A stretch of 64,000 nucleotides of DNA from Prevotella sp. (lineage in GTDB: Bacteria; Bacteroidota; Bacteroidia; Bacteroidales; Bacteroidaceae). The translations under genes were made by a program, and so were the position numbers. Location of the stretch: the NCBI GenBank assembly GCA_017619375.1, contig JAFZSL010000070.1:124001-188000 (forward strand), read 5' to 3'. Below are positions 8,859-17,193 of the stretch, in pieces. Below the pieces are notes generated by a model, which did not search any database, was not told the DNA's origin, and saw only the letters and a list, made by a program, of their open reading frames with translations. Position 1 is the stretch's first letter. Each line of letters opens with the position of its first letter.

Positions 8859-10701
8859 ATTTCAGATGTTGGCTTTGTATTCTTGCGGCCTGTCGTTTCG
8901 AACCTTCTGACAATTCCCCCTTGATGTATTGCTCCATCATCAGTGAACCGATGGGGACGCCCATGGTGGCACCGAAGCCACCGTTCTCCACATAGACGCA
9001 GATGGCAATCTTTGGCTCTTTCATCGGAGCGAAACCCATGAAGACGGAGTGGTCGCGACCACGGTTCTGTGCCGTTCCTGTCTTGCCGCATACCTCGTAG
9101 TCTCGGCGGTTGGCAGAGCGGCAGGTACCACTGGTGACGGCGCGCCGCATGCCGCGAGCCACCAACTCGTAGTATTGAGGGGTGTTATGCTCGGTGTAGG
9201 CCATGGTGTATTTTCGAGTGGTGTAGAGGCTGTCGAGGGGCTCGCCCTGAATGCTTTTCACCACGTGAGGTGTGATAAACCAACCCCTGTTGGCGATGGT
9301 GGCCCCCAGGTTGGCTATTTGCAACGGGGTGAGCGTGACCTCGCCTTGTCCGATGGAGATGCTGATGACACCCAAGGCATTCCAGTTGTTCTTGAACACC
9401 TTGTCGTAATAAGAGGCATTGGGAATCATCCCGCGTTTCTCTCCGGGAAGGTCGACACCGAGAGGATAGCCGAAGCCCATGCTCTTCATATAGTCGCGCC
9501 ATTTGTCCATCGCGGTGTGTATCGTGCCATACTTGTTCTTATTGGTCAGCATGTAGTAAAGGCCCCAGCAGAAGAAGCCATTGCAAGATGTGCCGATGGC
9601 GGGGATGAGGTCGAGAGGTGAGGGATGACCGTGGCACCCCACTTTCATGCCACGTGTGACAAAGCCGCGGTGACATGGGTAACGGGTGGTGGAGTCGATG
9701 ATACCTTCAGACAGGAAGGTGAGGCCTTGGCTGGGTTTGAAGGTGGATCCGGGAGGGTACAATCCCATGATGGCACGGTTGAGCAGGGGTTTCATCGGGT
9801 CTTTCGACAGTTCACGTTGGTTCTTTCCTCGTTGGCGGCCGATCATCAGTCGTGGGTCGAAGGTGGGCGATGAGACCATGCAGAGCACCTCGCCGGTGGC
9901 TGGCTCTATGGCGACGATGGCGCCAAGTTTGCCTTCCATCAGTCGCTCGCCCAGTTGCTGCAACTTGATGTCTATGCCGAGGACAAGGTCCTTGCCTGGT
10001 GTAGGTTGTGTGTTGAATTTCCCGTCTTGATAGTTTCCTTGTATTCGGCCGTAGGCGTCGCGCAAGAGGATTTGTATGCCTTTCTTCCCTCGAAGCTGCT
10101 TCTCGTAAGAACGTTCCACACCGATCTTGCCGATGTAGTCGCCAGGTTGGTAGTATTTGTCCTCGCTGATGTCGTCGGGCGACACTTCGGCCACGTCGCC
10201 AAGGAGGAGGGCCGCGTTGGGATATTGATACTGGCGTATGCTGCGGCGCTGGATGTAAAAGCCGGGAAACTTGTATGCCTTTTCTTGGAAGACACTGAAC
10301 TCCCTGTCTGACAACTGCGAGATGAAGACTTGCTGCGTGTATTTCGAGTATCCCCTGTTCTTCCCTGGGTCTTGGATTTCCCGCATCCTTTTCAAGAAAT
10401 ACTCTTGGGTGATGTTGAGTGCCTTGCAAAGTTCCAAGGTGTCCACTTGCTTCATCTCGTTGACGATGACCATGATGTCGTAGGAAGGCTGGTTGAAGAC
10501 AAGCAAGTCTTCGTTGCGGTCGTAGATGACACCACGCGACGGGAACTCCACCTTCTTGAGGAAGGCGTTGCTGTCGGCGTTCTGCTTGTAATCATCGCTT
10601 AGGATTTGCAAGGTGAAGAGACGAACGATGTAGATGACCACGATGACGATGGCCACGCCGCCGATGATGTATTTACGCTTGTCGAGTTCGTAATCTTTCA
10701 T
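8839..10701 (-). CDS. mrdA: Penicillin-binding protein 2, elongation transpeptidase
   Basis: A class B penicillin-binding protein of 620 residues that cross-links peptidoglycan in the elongasome. One TM anchor lies at about residues 11-34. The dimerisation region starts with SRGVIYDRN (55-63). The transpeptidase motifs are complete: STFK at 319-322 (nucleophile Ser-319), SCN at 372-374 and KTGT at 540-543. The gene lies between mreD (52-base gap) and rodA (20-base overlap), the standard mre-mrd order in this phylum. Confidence 0.95.
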   Translation of the reverse strand: MKDYELDKRKYIIGGVAIVIVVIYIVRLFTLQILSDDYKQNADSNAFLKKVEFPSRGVIYDRNEDLLVFNQPSYDIMVIVNEMKQVDTLELCKALNITQEYFLKRMREIQDPGKNRGYSKYTQQVFISQLSDREFSVFQEKAYKFPGFYIQRRSIRQYQYPNAALLLGDVAEVSPDDISEDKYYQPGDYIGKIGVERSYEKQLRGKKGIQILLRDAYGRIQGNYQDGKFNTQPTPGKDLVLGIDIKLQQLGERLMEGKLGAIVAIEPATGEVLCMVSSPTFDPRLMIGRQRGKNQRELSKDPMKPLLNRAIMGLYPPGSTFKPSQGLTFLSEGIIDSTTRYPCHRGFVTRGMKVGCHGHPSPLDLIPAIGTSCNGFFCWGLYYMLTNKNKYGTIHTAMDKWRDYMKSMGFGYPLGVDLPGEKRGMIPNASYYDKVFKNNWNALGVISISIGQGEVTLTPLQIANLGATIANRGWFITPHVVKSIQGEPLDSLYTTRKYTMAYTEHNTPQYYELVARGMRRAVTSGTCRSANRRDYEVCGKTGTAQNRGRDHSVFMGFAPMKEPKIAICVYVENGGFGATMGVPIGSLMMEQYIKGELSEGSKRQAARIQSQHLKYGTKDR

Positions 10702-10753
10702 TGATGTCCAATCAATCTTGCAGTCAGATGCGCTTATGGCTTTACTGGTTTTC

Positions 10754-11260
10754 CTAATTGTTCTTGTTTTTCAGGCGGTCGATGGCCAAAACCAAGGCCA
10801 GTGTGACCAGGGTGCTTCCCAAGACGCATTCCAACCATCGTCCCCAATTGAGGAAACTGAACATTTCGAGTGTGAAATAAACCACGCAATAACCTCCTAC
10901 CATGACGAGGGAGAAATTGAAGAAGGGTTTGATGCCTATGGTCGACATGGAGGGGGTCAGTTCATTGTCGCCCTCCCTGGTGATGAAGAGGTCGAGCAAA
11001 TAGGGTTGAGCCATGGCGGCGAGGGTCATCGATGCCGCCGTCACTCCAGGAGTGTTGGAGAAGGTGTCGAGCAGGAGTCCCAAGGCGAAAGCCCATGTCA
11101 TCATGCCCCATTTCGCCGTGCCCTTTTTCATGGTCAGTACGAAATAGACATACAACAGGGGCGACGCACAACCAAAGAGTTGGATATGGTTGAACACGAA
11201 CACCTGCAAGATGCACAGGATGATGAAGAGCAGCGGCAATCGGAAGAAATCGTAGTTCAT
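10754..11260 (-). CDS. mreD: Rod-shape determining protein MreD
   Basis: A 168-residue inner-membrane protein with five or six hydrophobic segments, starting MNYDFFRLPLLFIILCILQ. Low sequence conservation is normal for MreD; the assignment rests on size, the LGLLLDTFSNTPGVTA segment and its place 7 bases after mreC and before the PBP2 gene. It is a membrane component of the elongasome. Confidence 0.9.
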   Translation of the reverse strand: MNYDFFRLPLLFIILCILQVFVFNHIQLFGCASPLLYVYFVLTMKKGTAKWGMMTWAFALGLLLDTFSNTPGVTAASMTLAAMAQPYLLDLFITREGDNELTPSMSTIGIKPFFNFSLVMVGGYCVVYFTLEMFSFLNWGRWLECVLGSTLVTLALVLAIDRLKNKNN

Positions 11261-11267
11261 GGCGCTC

Positions 11268-12137
11268 TTAGTCTCTTTTGGGTTTGAGAGAGTCTGTGGC
11301 TTGCCTGAGCAGATCCAGTTGCTCCCTTACAGCGGCGTCGTCGATGACGCACACGTCGTGAATGTTTCCGAAATTGGTGGACAATTGCACCTTCAACCTG
11401 TAATAAAGTCCGTCTTTGGAATCTTCCTGGTCAAGAATGGTTCCTACGAGGATGCCTGGAGGAAACAGGGAGGAATAGCCGCTGGTGACGATGGTGTCGC
11501 CTTTCTCGAAGGAGGCATGTCGTGGTATGTCGTCCACATAGGCGATGTCGATGGGCCCGCCGTTCCAGTGTAGGTAGCCGAAATATCCCTTTCCCTGTAC
11601 GGTGCAACTGATGTTGCTTTTCATATTCAGTGCTGGTATGACCACGGAGTAATGCCCCGAAGCCATGTATACCACGCCTACCACGCCGTTTCCACAAGCC
11701 ACACCCATGTCCTCGTGCACACCGTCGTAGCGGCCCTTGTCGATGGTCATCAGGTTGTCGGTCTTGTTGACGGAATTGCTGATGACTTTGGCGGGAATCA
11801 GTTTGTAGTCTTGCAGATTGGCCATCTGCCCTTTCCGCTGGTAGGTGCTGTCGTTCTTTGTGCGCTCTTCCTCCAGTTGCTCTCTTAGCAGGCTTACTTC
11901 ATGCTCCAGCAGCAGGTTCCTTTCAGTCAGGTTGCGGTTGGCCTCCCCTTGCCCGGCAAAGGACCTCAACTTCGCATCAGCCTCAAGGGTCAGTCCGGTG
12001 AGGTAATTGGCCGAACTGAACCATACGCTTCCTTGGTAGTTGTTGTATTGGAACACCATGAAGAGGCTCACCACCTCAAGGAAAACGAAGACGAACCAAT
12101 AATGGTGCTTCTTGAGAAACTCTATGAGATTGCGCAT
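11268..12137 (-). CDS. mreC: Rod-shape determining protein MreC
   Basis: A 289-residue bitopic protein: one N-terminal TM segment (about residues 12-30), then a coiled coil (about 65-95, NLLLEHEVSLLREQLEEER) and a periplasmic beta-rich domain with GVACGNGVVGVVYMASGHYS and VTSGYSSLFPPGILVGTI. It links MreB to PBP2 in cell elongation. It begins 10 bases after the mreB stop. Confidence 0.94.
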   Translation of the reverse strand: MRNLIEFLKKHHYWFVFVFLEVVSLFMVFQYNNYQGSVWFSSANYLTGLTLEADAKLRSFAGQGEANRNLTERNLLLEHEVSLLREQLEEERTKNDSTYQRKGQMANLQDYKLIPAKVISNSVNKTDNLMTIDKGRYDGVHEDMGVACGNGVVGVVYMASGHYSVVIPALNMKSNISCTVQGKGYFGYLHWNGGPIDIAYVDDIPRHASFEKGDTIVTSGYSSLFPPGILVGTILDQEDSKDGLYYRLKVQLSTNFGNIHDVCVIDDAAVREQLDLLRQATDSLKPKRD

Positions 12138-12147
12138 GGCAAGACGT

Positions 12148-13170
12148 TTATCTCATGAGGAATGAGTATCTGTCTACGTTCTTGAGTGCTTTTCCAGCGC
12201 CCTTTGCCACGCTGTGGAGAGGGTCGTCGGCGATGTGGAAGGGGATTTGTATCTTGTCGTGCAACCTCTTGTCAAGTCCGCGCAGCAAGGCGCCGCCCCC
12301 CGTGAGGTAGATGCCGTTGTGCACGATGTCGGCGTAGAGCTCCGGCGGTGTCTTCTCCAATGCGGAGAGCACGGCGTTCTCTATTTTCGCCACCGTCTTG
12401 TCAAGGCAGTGCGCGATTTCCTGGTAGCACACCGGCACTTCCATAGGCAGGGCGGTGATGCGGTTGGGGCCGTGCACGATGTAATCCTCCGGGGCTTCAT
12501 CGCCAAGGTCGGTGAGGGCGGAACCCACATGTATCTTGATGCGCTCTGCCATGCGCTCTCCCACTTTGAGGTTGTGCTGGCGGCTCATGTAGTCTTGGAT
12601 GTCGGCGGTGAGGTCGTCGCCGGCGATGCGGATGGAGTTGTTGGATACGATGCCGCCAAGGGAGATGACGGCAATCTCGGTACTTCCACCGCCGATGTCC
12701 ACGATCATGTTGCCTTCGGGGGCTTCCACGTCGATGCCGATGCCCAATGCGGCGGCCATCGGTTCGAAAATCAAATAGACGTCACGGCCGTCGGCATGTT
12801 CGGCGGAGTCGCGCACGGCGCGGAGTTCCACTTCCGTAGAGCCGGATGGTACGCCGATAACCATGCGGAGGGATGGTGAGAAGAATCGGCTTCCGGTCTG
12901 CACCATCTTGATAAGGCCGCGCATCATCTGCTCGCAAGCGGAGAAGTCGGCAATCACTCCGTCGCGGAGTGGACGCACCGTGCTGATGTTGTCGTGCGTC
13001 TTTTCATACATCAGTTTGGCTTTCGCTCCCACAGCCAGCATCTTGTTTGTGCGGCGGTCGAGAGCAACGACGGAGGGCTCGTCCACCACGATTTTGCCAT
13101 CACTGATGATGATGGTGTTGGCGGTGCCGAGGTCCATCGCTATGTCACGCATGAATGAAAAAAATCCCAT
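12148..13170 (-). CDS. mreB: Rod-shape determining protein MreB (actin homologue)
   Basis: A 340-residue cytoskeletal ATPase. The phosphate-binding loop DLGTANT is near residues 12-18, the second phosphate loop is DIGGGSTEIAVISLGG, and the adenosine motif is LTGGGALLRGLDKRL near the C-terminus. Standard MreB length. The gene follows the single-domain purH by 73 bases with no recognisable -7 box between them, so both may be read from the promoter at 13865. Confidence 0.97.
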   Translation of the reverse strand: MGFFSFMRDIAMDLGTANTIIISDGKIVVDEPSVVALDRRTNKMLAVGAKAKLMYEKTHDNISTVRPLRDGVIADFSACEQMMRGLIKMVQTGSRFFSPSLRMVIGVPSGSTEVELRAVRDSAEHADGRDVYLIFEPMAAALGIGIDVEAPEGNMIVDIGGGSTEIAVISLGGIVSNNSIRIAGDDLTADIQDYMSRQHNLKVGERMAERIKIHVGSALTDLGDEAPEDYIVHGPNRITALPMEVPVCYQEIAHCLDKTVAKIENAVLSALEKTPPELYADIVHNGIYLTGGGALLRGLDKRLHDKIQIPFHIADDPLHSVAKGAGKALKNVDRYSFLMR

Positions 13171-13243
13171 TTCTTAAGTTTTTGAATGAGTTCGTTGTTG
13201 GTTGTGAATGATGTAGTGGTGTTGACAGGCCGCTTCCCGTGGC

Positions 13244-13837
13244 TTATTTGTCAAACCAGGCGTGGATGGCAGTGTCGTAATGGCTGCTCACGCCAAATGC
13301 GCGTGTGGCGAGCATTCGCCGGTCGGCGAGGCTTGTCTGGGCGCCTTTTTCGCGGATGATGTCGGTCAGGATGCCATATTCTGCCTTGCTGGCCACGATG
13401 ACCACGTCGTTGAAGTTCTTGGCTGCTGCCCTGATGAGTGAGATACCGCCGATGTCGATCTTCTCGATGATGTCTTGCTCTGAGGCGCCGCTGGCCACGG
13501 TGTCCTCAAATGGATAGAGGTCGACGACGACAAGGTCGATTTCGGGAATGTCATAAGTTTTCATCTGCTCTTGGTCGCCAGCGTTGTCGCGACGTGCCAG
13601 GATGCCTCCAAACACTTTTGGGTGCAGCGTCTTCACCCTTCCTCCGAGGATGGATGGGTAGGTGGTGACACTTTCCACGGTTTGGCATTCGTAGCCAAGT
13701 GATTCGATGAATTTCTGGGTGCCTCCGGTGGAGAGGAATTTCACCCCTTCTGCGTTCAGGGCTGCCAACAATTCCTCAAGTCCATCCTTGTGGAATACTG
13801 AAACGAGAGCGGTTTTTATTTTCTTGATGTCTGTCAT
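13244..13837 (-). CDS. purH: IMP cyclohydrolase domain of PurH, without the AICAR transformylase domain
   Basis: The product (197 residues from the ATG at 13837) is the MGS-like IMP cyclohydrolase half of PurH, which closes FAICAR to IMP, the last step of purine synthesis. Visible motifs are ALVSVFHKDGLEELL, FLSTGGTQKFIES, GGRVKTLHPKVFGGILARR, DLVVVDLYPFE and IDIGGISLIRAAAKN. Bifunctional PurH has about 510 residues; here the chain stops right after the first domain. Only 73 bases separate its stop from mreB, so the formyltransferase domain is not hidden by a frameshift. An ATG ten codons upstream (13867) is less likely because it overlaps the -7 box at 13865. Whether a separate AICAR transformylase exists elsewhere cannot be told. 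Confidence 0.88.
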   Translation of the reverse strand: MTDIKKIKTALVSVFHKDGLEELLAALNAEGVKFLSTGGTQKFIESLGYECQTVESVTTYPSILGGRVKTLHPKVFGGILARRDNAGDQEQMKTYDIPEIDLVVVDLYPFEDTVASGASEQDIIEKIDIGGISLIRAAAKNFNDVVIVASKAEYGILTDIIREKGAQTSLADRRMLATRAFGVSSHYDTAIHAWFDK

Positions 13838-13864
13838 AAATGCTTGTTTGTAGGAATGAGGATG

Positions 13865-13872
13865 CAAAGTTA
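13865..13872 (-). promoter_or_regulatory. -7 promoter box for purH-mreBCD-mrdA-rodA
   Basis: On the minus strand the box reads TAACTTTG, matching TAnnTTTG. It is 28 bases upstream of the ATG at 13837. It is the only good box found upstream of this six-gene leftward group. Confidence 0.6.
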
Positions 13873-13931
13873 CGAAAAAACGATGTACAAAAGATATGTT
13901 TATCCTTATTTTTTGTTTTTTTCCTCATTAT

Positions 13932-13964
13932 TTTGATTTATGTTATTTTTATATGCTAATTTTG
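13932..13964 (+). promoter_or_regulatory. Promoter of the purN-pyridoxal kinase fusion gene
   Basis: A TTTG at 13932-13935 is followed after 21 bases by TAATTTTG at 13957-13964, a good match to the Bacteroidota TTTG-N19-21-TAnnTTTG promoter. The leader before the ATG at 14052 is about 80 bases. It is divergent from the purH promoter 60 bases away. Confidence 0.65.
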
Positions 13965-14051
13965 CAGATTGGCAGCAAATGATTGCCTTGCCATCTTTGG
14001 CGTTCTTATTTATAATGTATAGGGGACGAGGATGGCATTTCTATCGTGATA

Positions 14052-15479
14052 ATGAAAATAGATATGAGAAAAGTGAAAGTGGCCGTCTTCGTGTCGGGCA
14101 GTGGCAGTAATTTTGAGAATCTTGTGCATTATTTTCAAGACTCTCCCTTGGTGGATATCACACTGATGGTGAGCAGCAAGGCGGATGCTTATGCGATGAC
14201 ACGGGCGCGACGGCTTGGCGTACCCGCCGTGGTAAGAAATAGGAAGGAACTGAACGACCCTTCGGTGATGGTGCCATTGTTGCGGAGGCAGGGTATCGGG
14301 ATGATAGTCTTGGCGGGCTTCCTGCCCATGGTGCCGGAGTATCTTATCAATCTTTATCCCCGTCGCATCGTCAACATCCATCCTTCGTTGCTGCCCAAGT
14401 TCGGCGGGAAGGGCATGTGGGGACACCATGTGCACGAGGCTGTCAAGGCGGCGGGTGAGACGGAGACGGGCATAACCATCCACTATGTCACTCCTGTTTG
14501 TGATGGTGGTGAAATCATCGCCCAATACGCCGTCGCCCTCTCTCCCAACGACACGGTGGACGACATCGCCGACAAGGGCCATGTCCTGGAGATGGAGCAT
14601 TTCCCGAAGGTGGTGGAACAGGTGGCTTGCCAATTGGCTGAGACATTGGAGGACGAGGGTGCTGTGAAGAAGCAAATCCTGCTTATCAACGACATGGCGG
14701 GATATGGCAAGGTTGCGACGGCTGCCATGCTGCCCATCCTTTCTTATATGGGGCTGCCTGTTTACAATTTGCCTACAGCGTTGGTTTCCAATACGTTGGA
14801 TTATGGTAAATTCAATATCCTCGACACCACCGATTACATCACCGGTGTATTTCCAGTGTGGAAAGAACTGGGTTTCCGTTTCGACGCCATCGCGACAGGG
14901 TTCATCGCTTCTGAGCGGCAGGCGCGCATCGTCTCTGAATACTGCTTGGAACAGGCCGCCAATGGTACGGTGATTTTCGTCGACCCCATCATGGGTGACG
15001 AGGGAAAACTCTACAATGGTGTCACTCCCGACACCATCCGCAGCATGCTGGAGATGCTCACCGTGGCTCATCTGTGTTATCCCAATTACACAGAAGCCTG
15101 CTATCTCACGAATACAGAGTATCGCACTGAAGGTGTCAGCGAGAAGGAGGCTTTCCTGTTGGTCGACGGCTTAAGGAAGCAGGGGGCCAAGTCGGTGCTG
15201 ATTACGAGCATCATGGTGGATGGCAGGCATTGCGTGGTGGGTTACAACCACCATGCCGACGAGTATCTCACATTGGAATACACGGAGATTCCTGTACATT
15301 TCCCGGGCACGGGCGACATTTTCTCTGCAGTGCTGATTGGCCATTTGCTCAAAGGTGAATCCTTGGTTTCCAGCACCCGCAAGGCGATGGATGCCGTGGC
15401 CTTGCTGATAGAACTCAACAAAGACAATGTCGACAAGAATCGCGGAATCCCATTGGAAAATTTCTTGTATCTGCTATGA
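14052..15479 (+). CDS. Fusion: GAR transformylase (PurN) + pyridoxal/pyridoxamine kinase
   Basis: One uninterrupted frame of 475 residues holds two enzymes. Residues about 6-200 are PurN, which formylates glycinamide ribonucleotide with 10-formyl-THF: VAVFVSGSGSN at the start, and the catalytic Asn/His/Asp set is intact (NIHPSLLPKF giving N108 and H110; CDGG giving D151). Residues about 205-475 are a ribokinase-fold pyridoxal kinase: QILLINDMAGYGKVA, PTALVSNTLDYGKF, VDPIMGDEGKLYNG and the anion-hole/catalytic FPGTGDIFSAVL (about 417-428). The linker is only about ten residues. Both halves look complete. ATG at 14064 (MRKVKVAV) and GTG at 14046 are other possible starts. Each family is usually a separate gene. 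Confidence 0.88.
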   Translation: MKIDMRKVKVAVFVSGSGSNFENLVHYFQDSPLVDITLMVSSKADAYAMTRARRLGVPAVVRNRKELNDPSVMVPLLRRQGIGMIVLAGFLPMVPEYLINLYPRRIVNIHPSLLPKFGGKGMWGHHVHEAVKAAGETETGITIHYVTPVCDGGEIIAQYAVALSPNDTVDDIADKGHVLEMEHFPKVVEQVACQLAETLEDEGAVKKQILLINDMAGYGKVATAAMLPILSYMGLPVYNLPTALVSNTLDYGKFNILDTTDYITGVFPVWKELGFRFDAIATGFIASERQARIVSEYCLEQAANGTVIFVDPIMGDEGKLYNGVTPDTIRSMLEMLTVAHLCYPNYTEACYLTNTEYRTEGVSEKEAFLLVDGLRKQGAKSVLITSIMVDGRHCVVGYNHHADEYLTLEYTEIPVHFPGTGDIFSAVLIGHLLKGESLVSSTRKAMDAVALLIELNKDNVDKNRGIPLENFLYLL

Positions 15480-15482
15480 TTT

Positions 15483-15520
15483 TTCTTGGAGATTCCATGA
15501 GGTAATAGGACATCCAAGAA
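15483..15520. terminator. Possible bidirectional hairpin between convergent genes
   Basis: An 8-base inverted repeat, TTCTTGGA at 15483 and TCCAAGAA at 15513, lies in the 53-base gap between the fusion gene and the convergent pseudouridine synthase gene. T-rich sequence flanks it on both sides. The loop is long (22 bases), so this is only a weak call. Confidence 0.3.
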
Positions 15521-15532
15521 GATAATAGGTTT

Positions 15533-17161
15533 TTATAGGGGTGGCCCTTCGGGGGCTTTGCTCCACTCAGGCTTGCTTTCAAAGGTGAGCCTTATTTTTG
15601 TTGTGGGATGCTCGAATGTGATGATGGCAGCGTGGAGATGGAGTCGGTCGGCAATGGTGCCGTAGAGTGGGTCTCCCTTGATGGGTGTTCCAAGTCCCTG
15701 TGGGTGAGCGCAGTGCACTCTCAACTGATGCGTCCTGCCGGTTTTAGGATGCAGCAGCACGTTGGTTTCGTCAAGCATTTCGTAGTGGGTGACGGCAGGT
15801 TTCCCTTGTGCCAGGTCCACCAACTGCCGTGGGCGGTCTGTGGGGTCGGGCCTCAAAGGCAGGTTAATGATGCCTTTGTGCGGCTTCCCCTCCGGCAGGG
15901 GGGATTGCAGTCTTGCCACATAGGTCTTTTCCACGACGTGGTTTTTGAATTGTGCTTGAAGCCTTTGGTGTGCCTGCTTGGTTTTCGCCACCACCATCAA
16001 CCCCGACGTGTCCATGTCAAGCCTGTGGACGATGAGCGGCCCTTCGGCTTGTGGACAGTGATGCTTGGCGAAGTCGTACACGGAGGCGGTGCTGGTCTTC
16101 CCAGGTACGGAGAGCATGCCTTGGGGTTTGTCCACCACGAGGATTTGTTCGTCTTCGAAGAGGATGCCGGGTGCAACCTCCACGGGATTGGGTTGCAAAG
16201 GCTCTTCCACGTCCAATCCGAGGAGCATGTGTTGGAGGATGGGGAGGCATTTTCCCCTGCATGCAGGGTAGAAATGCAGATGCTGCCTGACCTCGCCTTC
16301 CATAGGCTTCCCCCACCAGAATTCTGCGATGCATCGTGGCCTCAGGTGATGCTTGTAGGCATGTTGCAACAATTTTGGAGCACAGCATTCTCCTGCACCT
16401 GATGGTGGCACTCCTGCCGTGGTGTCCTTGAAGATATCGGTGAGGGTGCGCTCCTCACCCAGGGCGTTGAGCATTCGGAAATGGTCGAAGAGCCATTTTT
16501 GCAGTGTGTCAGACTTTTGGTGTCGTAGCATTCTCAGTTGGCCGATGTCGGCTTCCAAGGCATCCAACTTGTCTTGCTGAATGGCGATGGCGTGCTCGTG
16601 CCTTTGTCTCAGCCGCTTTGCCTCGGCTTTCATCCATTGGCTTTCTCGGAGCATCTCTTCATCGGTCATGGTGCGGGGGATGGCGCCGCTTCTCATGGCG
16701 TCACGCCGCTGTTTGGCGGTGGCTGCCTTTGCCTTCCATCTTTTCAGGTCTTCCTCCATGGCGGCTTTCGCTTGTTGAAGGAGGTTGCGTTGCTCATGAA
16801 GCAGTGGACTTTGTTCGAGGAGTGCCACTTGTCTGTTGATGTCGCTTATCTCCGCTTCCTTGCGCTTGAAGTGCCCGTCGGGCTGTTGGAAATCGAAGAC
16901 AGCGGGCACGAAATAATCCCAGTCGTTGCGGTTGGCCAACAACCCTGAATAGGCGGCGAGGAATCCCAGTCTCCCTGTTTTATCTTCCACCACGAGCACG
17001 CCGAACATTTTCCCCCGGTCGGCATCCTTCAACCAATCCTCGCAAGCAAGGATATGCCGTTGCACCTCTTCTGCTGCAGCGATGCAGAGAGGGTGTGGGG
17101 CATATCCCATGGGGTTGTTCATCCTCGATGGAGGAGGGGTGGCGTCGTGTAGGTTATGCAT
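15533..17161 (-). CDS. RluA-family pseudouridine synthase, long Bacteroidota form
   Basis: A 542-residue enzyme that converts uridines in rRNA or tRNA to pseudouridine. The catalytic domain is in the C-terminal 200 residues: VDKPQGMLSVPG, HRLDMDTSGLMVV (catalytic Asp), HPKTGRTHQLRVH and GDPLYG. The N-terminal 300 residues contain GVLVVEDKTGRLGFLAAYSG, a long charged helical segment (about 110-200, probably coiled coil) and the Cys-rich ECCAPKLL ... PRCIAEFWWG region; this extension is a feature of the Bacteroidota form. RNA target not predictable. It starts 32 bases after the DUF4450 gene and is probably its last cotranscribed gene. Confidence 0.88.
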   Translation of the reverse strand: MHNLHDATPPPSRMNNPMGYAPHPLCIAAAEEVQRHILACEDWLKDADRGKMFGVLVVEDKTGRLGFLAAYSGLLANRNDWDYFVPAVFDFQQPDGHFKRKEAEISDINRQVALLEQSPLLHEQRNLLQQAKAAMEEDLKRWKAKAATAKQRRDAMRSGAIPRTMTDEEMLRESQWMKAEAKRLRQRHEHAIAIQQDKLDALEADIGQLRMLRHQKSDTLQKWLFDHFRMLNALGEERTLTDIFKDTTAGVPPSGAGECCAPKLLQHAYKHHLRPRCIAEFWWGKPMEGEVRQHLHFYPACRGKCLPILQHMLLGLDVEEPLQPNPVEVAPGILFEDEQILVVDKPQGMLSVPGKTSTASVYDFAKHHCPQAEGPLIVHRLDMDTSGLMVVAKTKQAHQRLQAQFKNHVVEKTYVARLQSPLPEGKPHKGIINLPLRPDPTDRPRQLVDLAQGKPAVTHYEMLDETNVLLHPKTGRTHQLRVHCAHPQGLGTPIKGDPLYGTIADRLHLHAAIITFEHPTTKIRLTFESKPEWSKAPEGPPL

Positions 17162-17193
17162 GGGGGATTATGGATAAGCGGTCGGAGTGTATG

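Noticed and set aside
13171..13243. A frameshift hiding the AICAR transformylase domain of purH
   Set aside because: Only 73 bases lie between the purH stop and the mreB start, too short for the roughly 300-residue domain in any frame.
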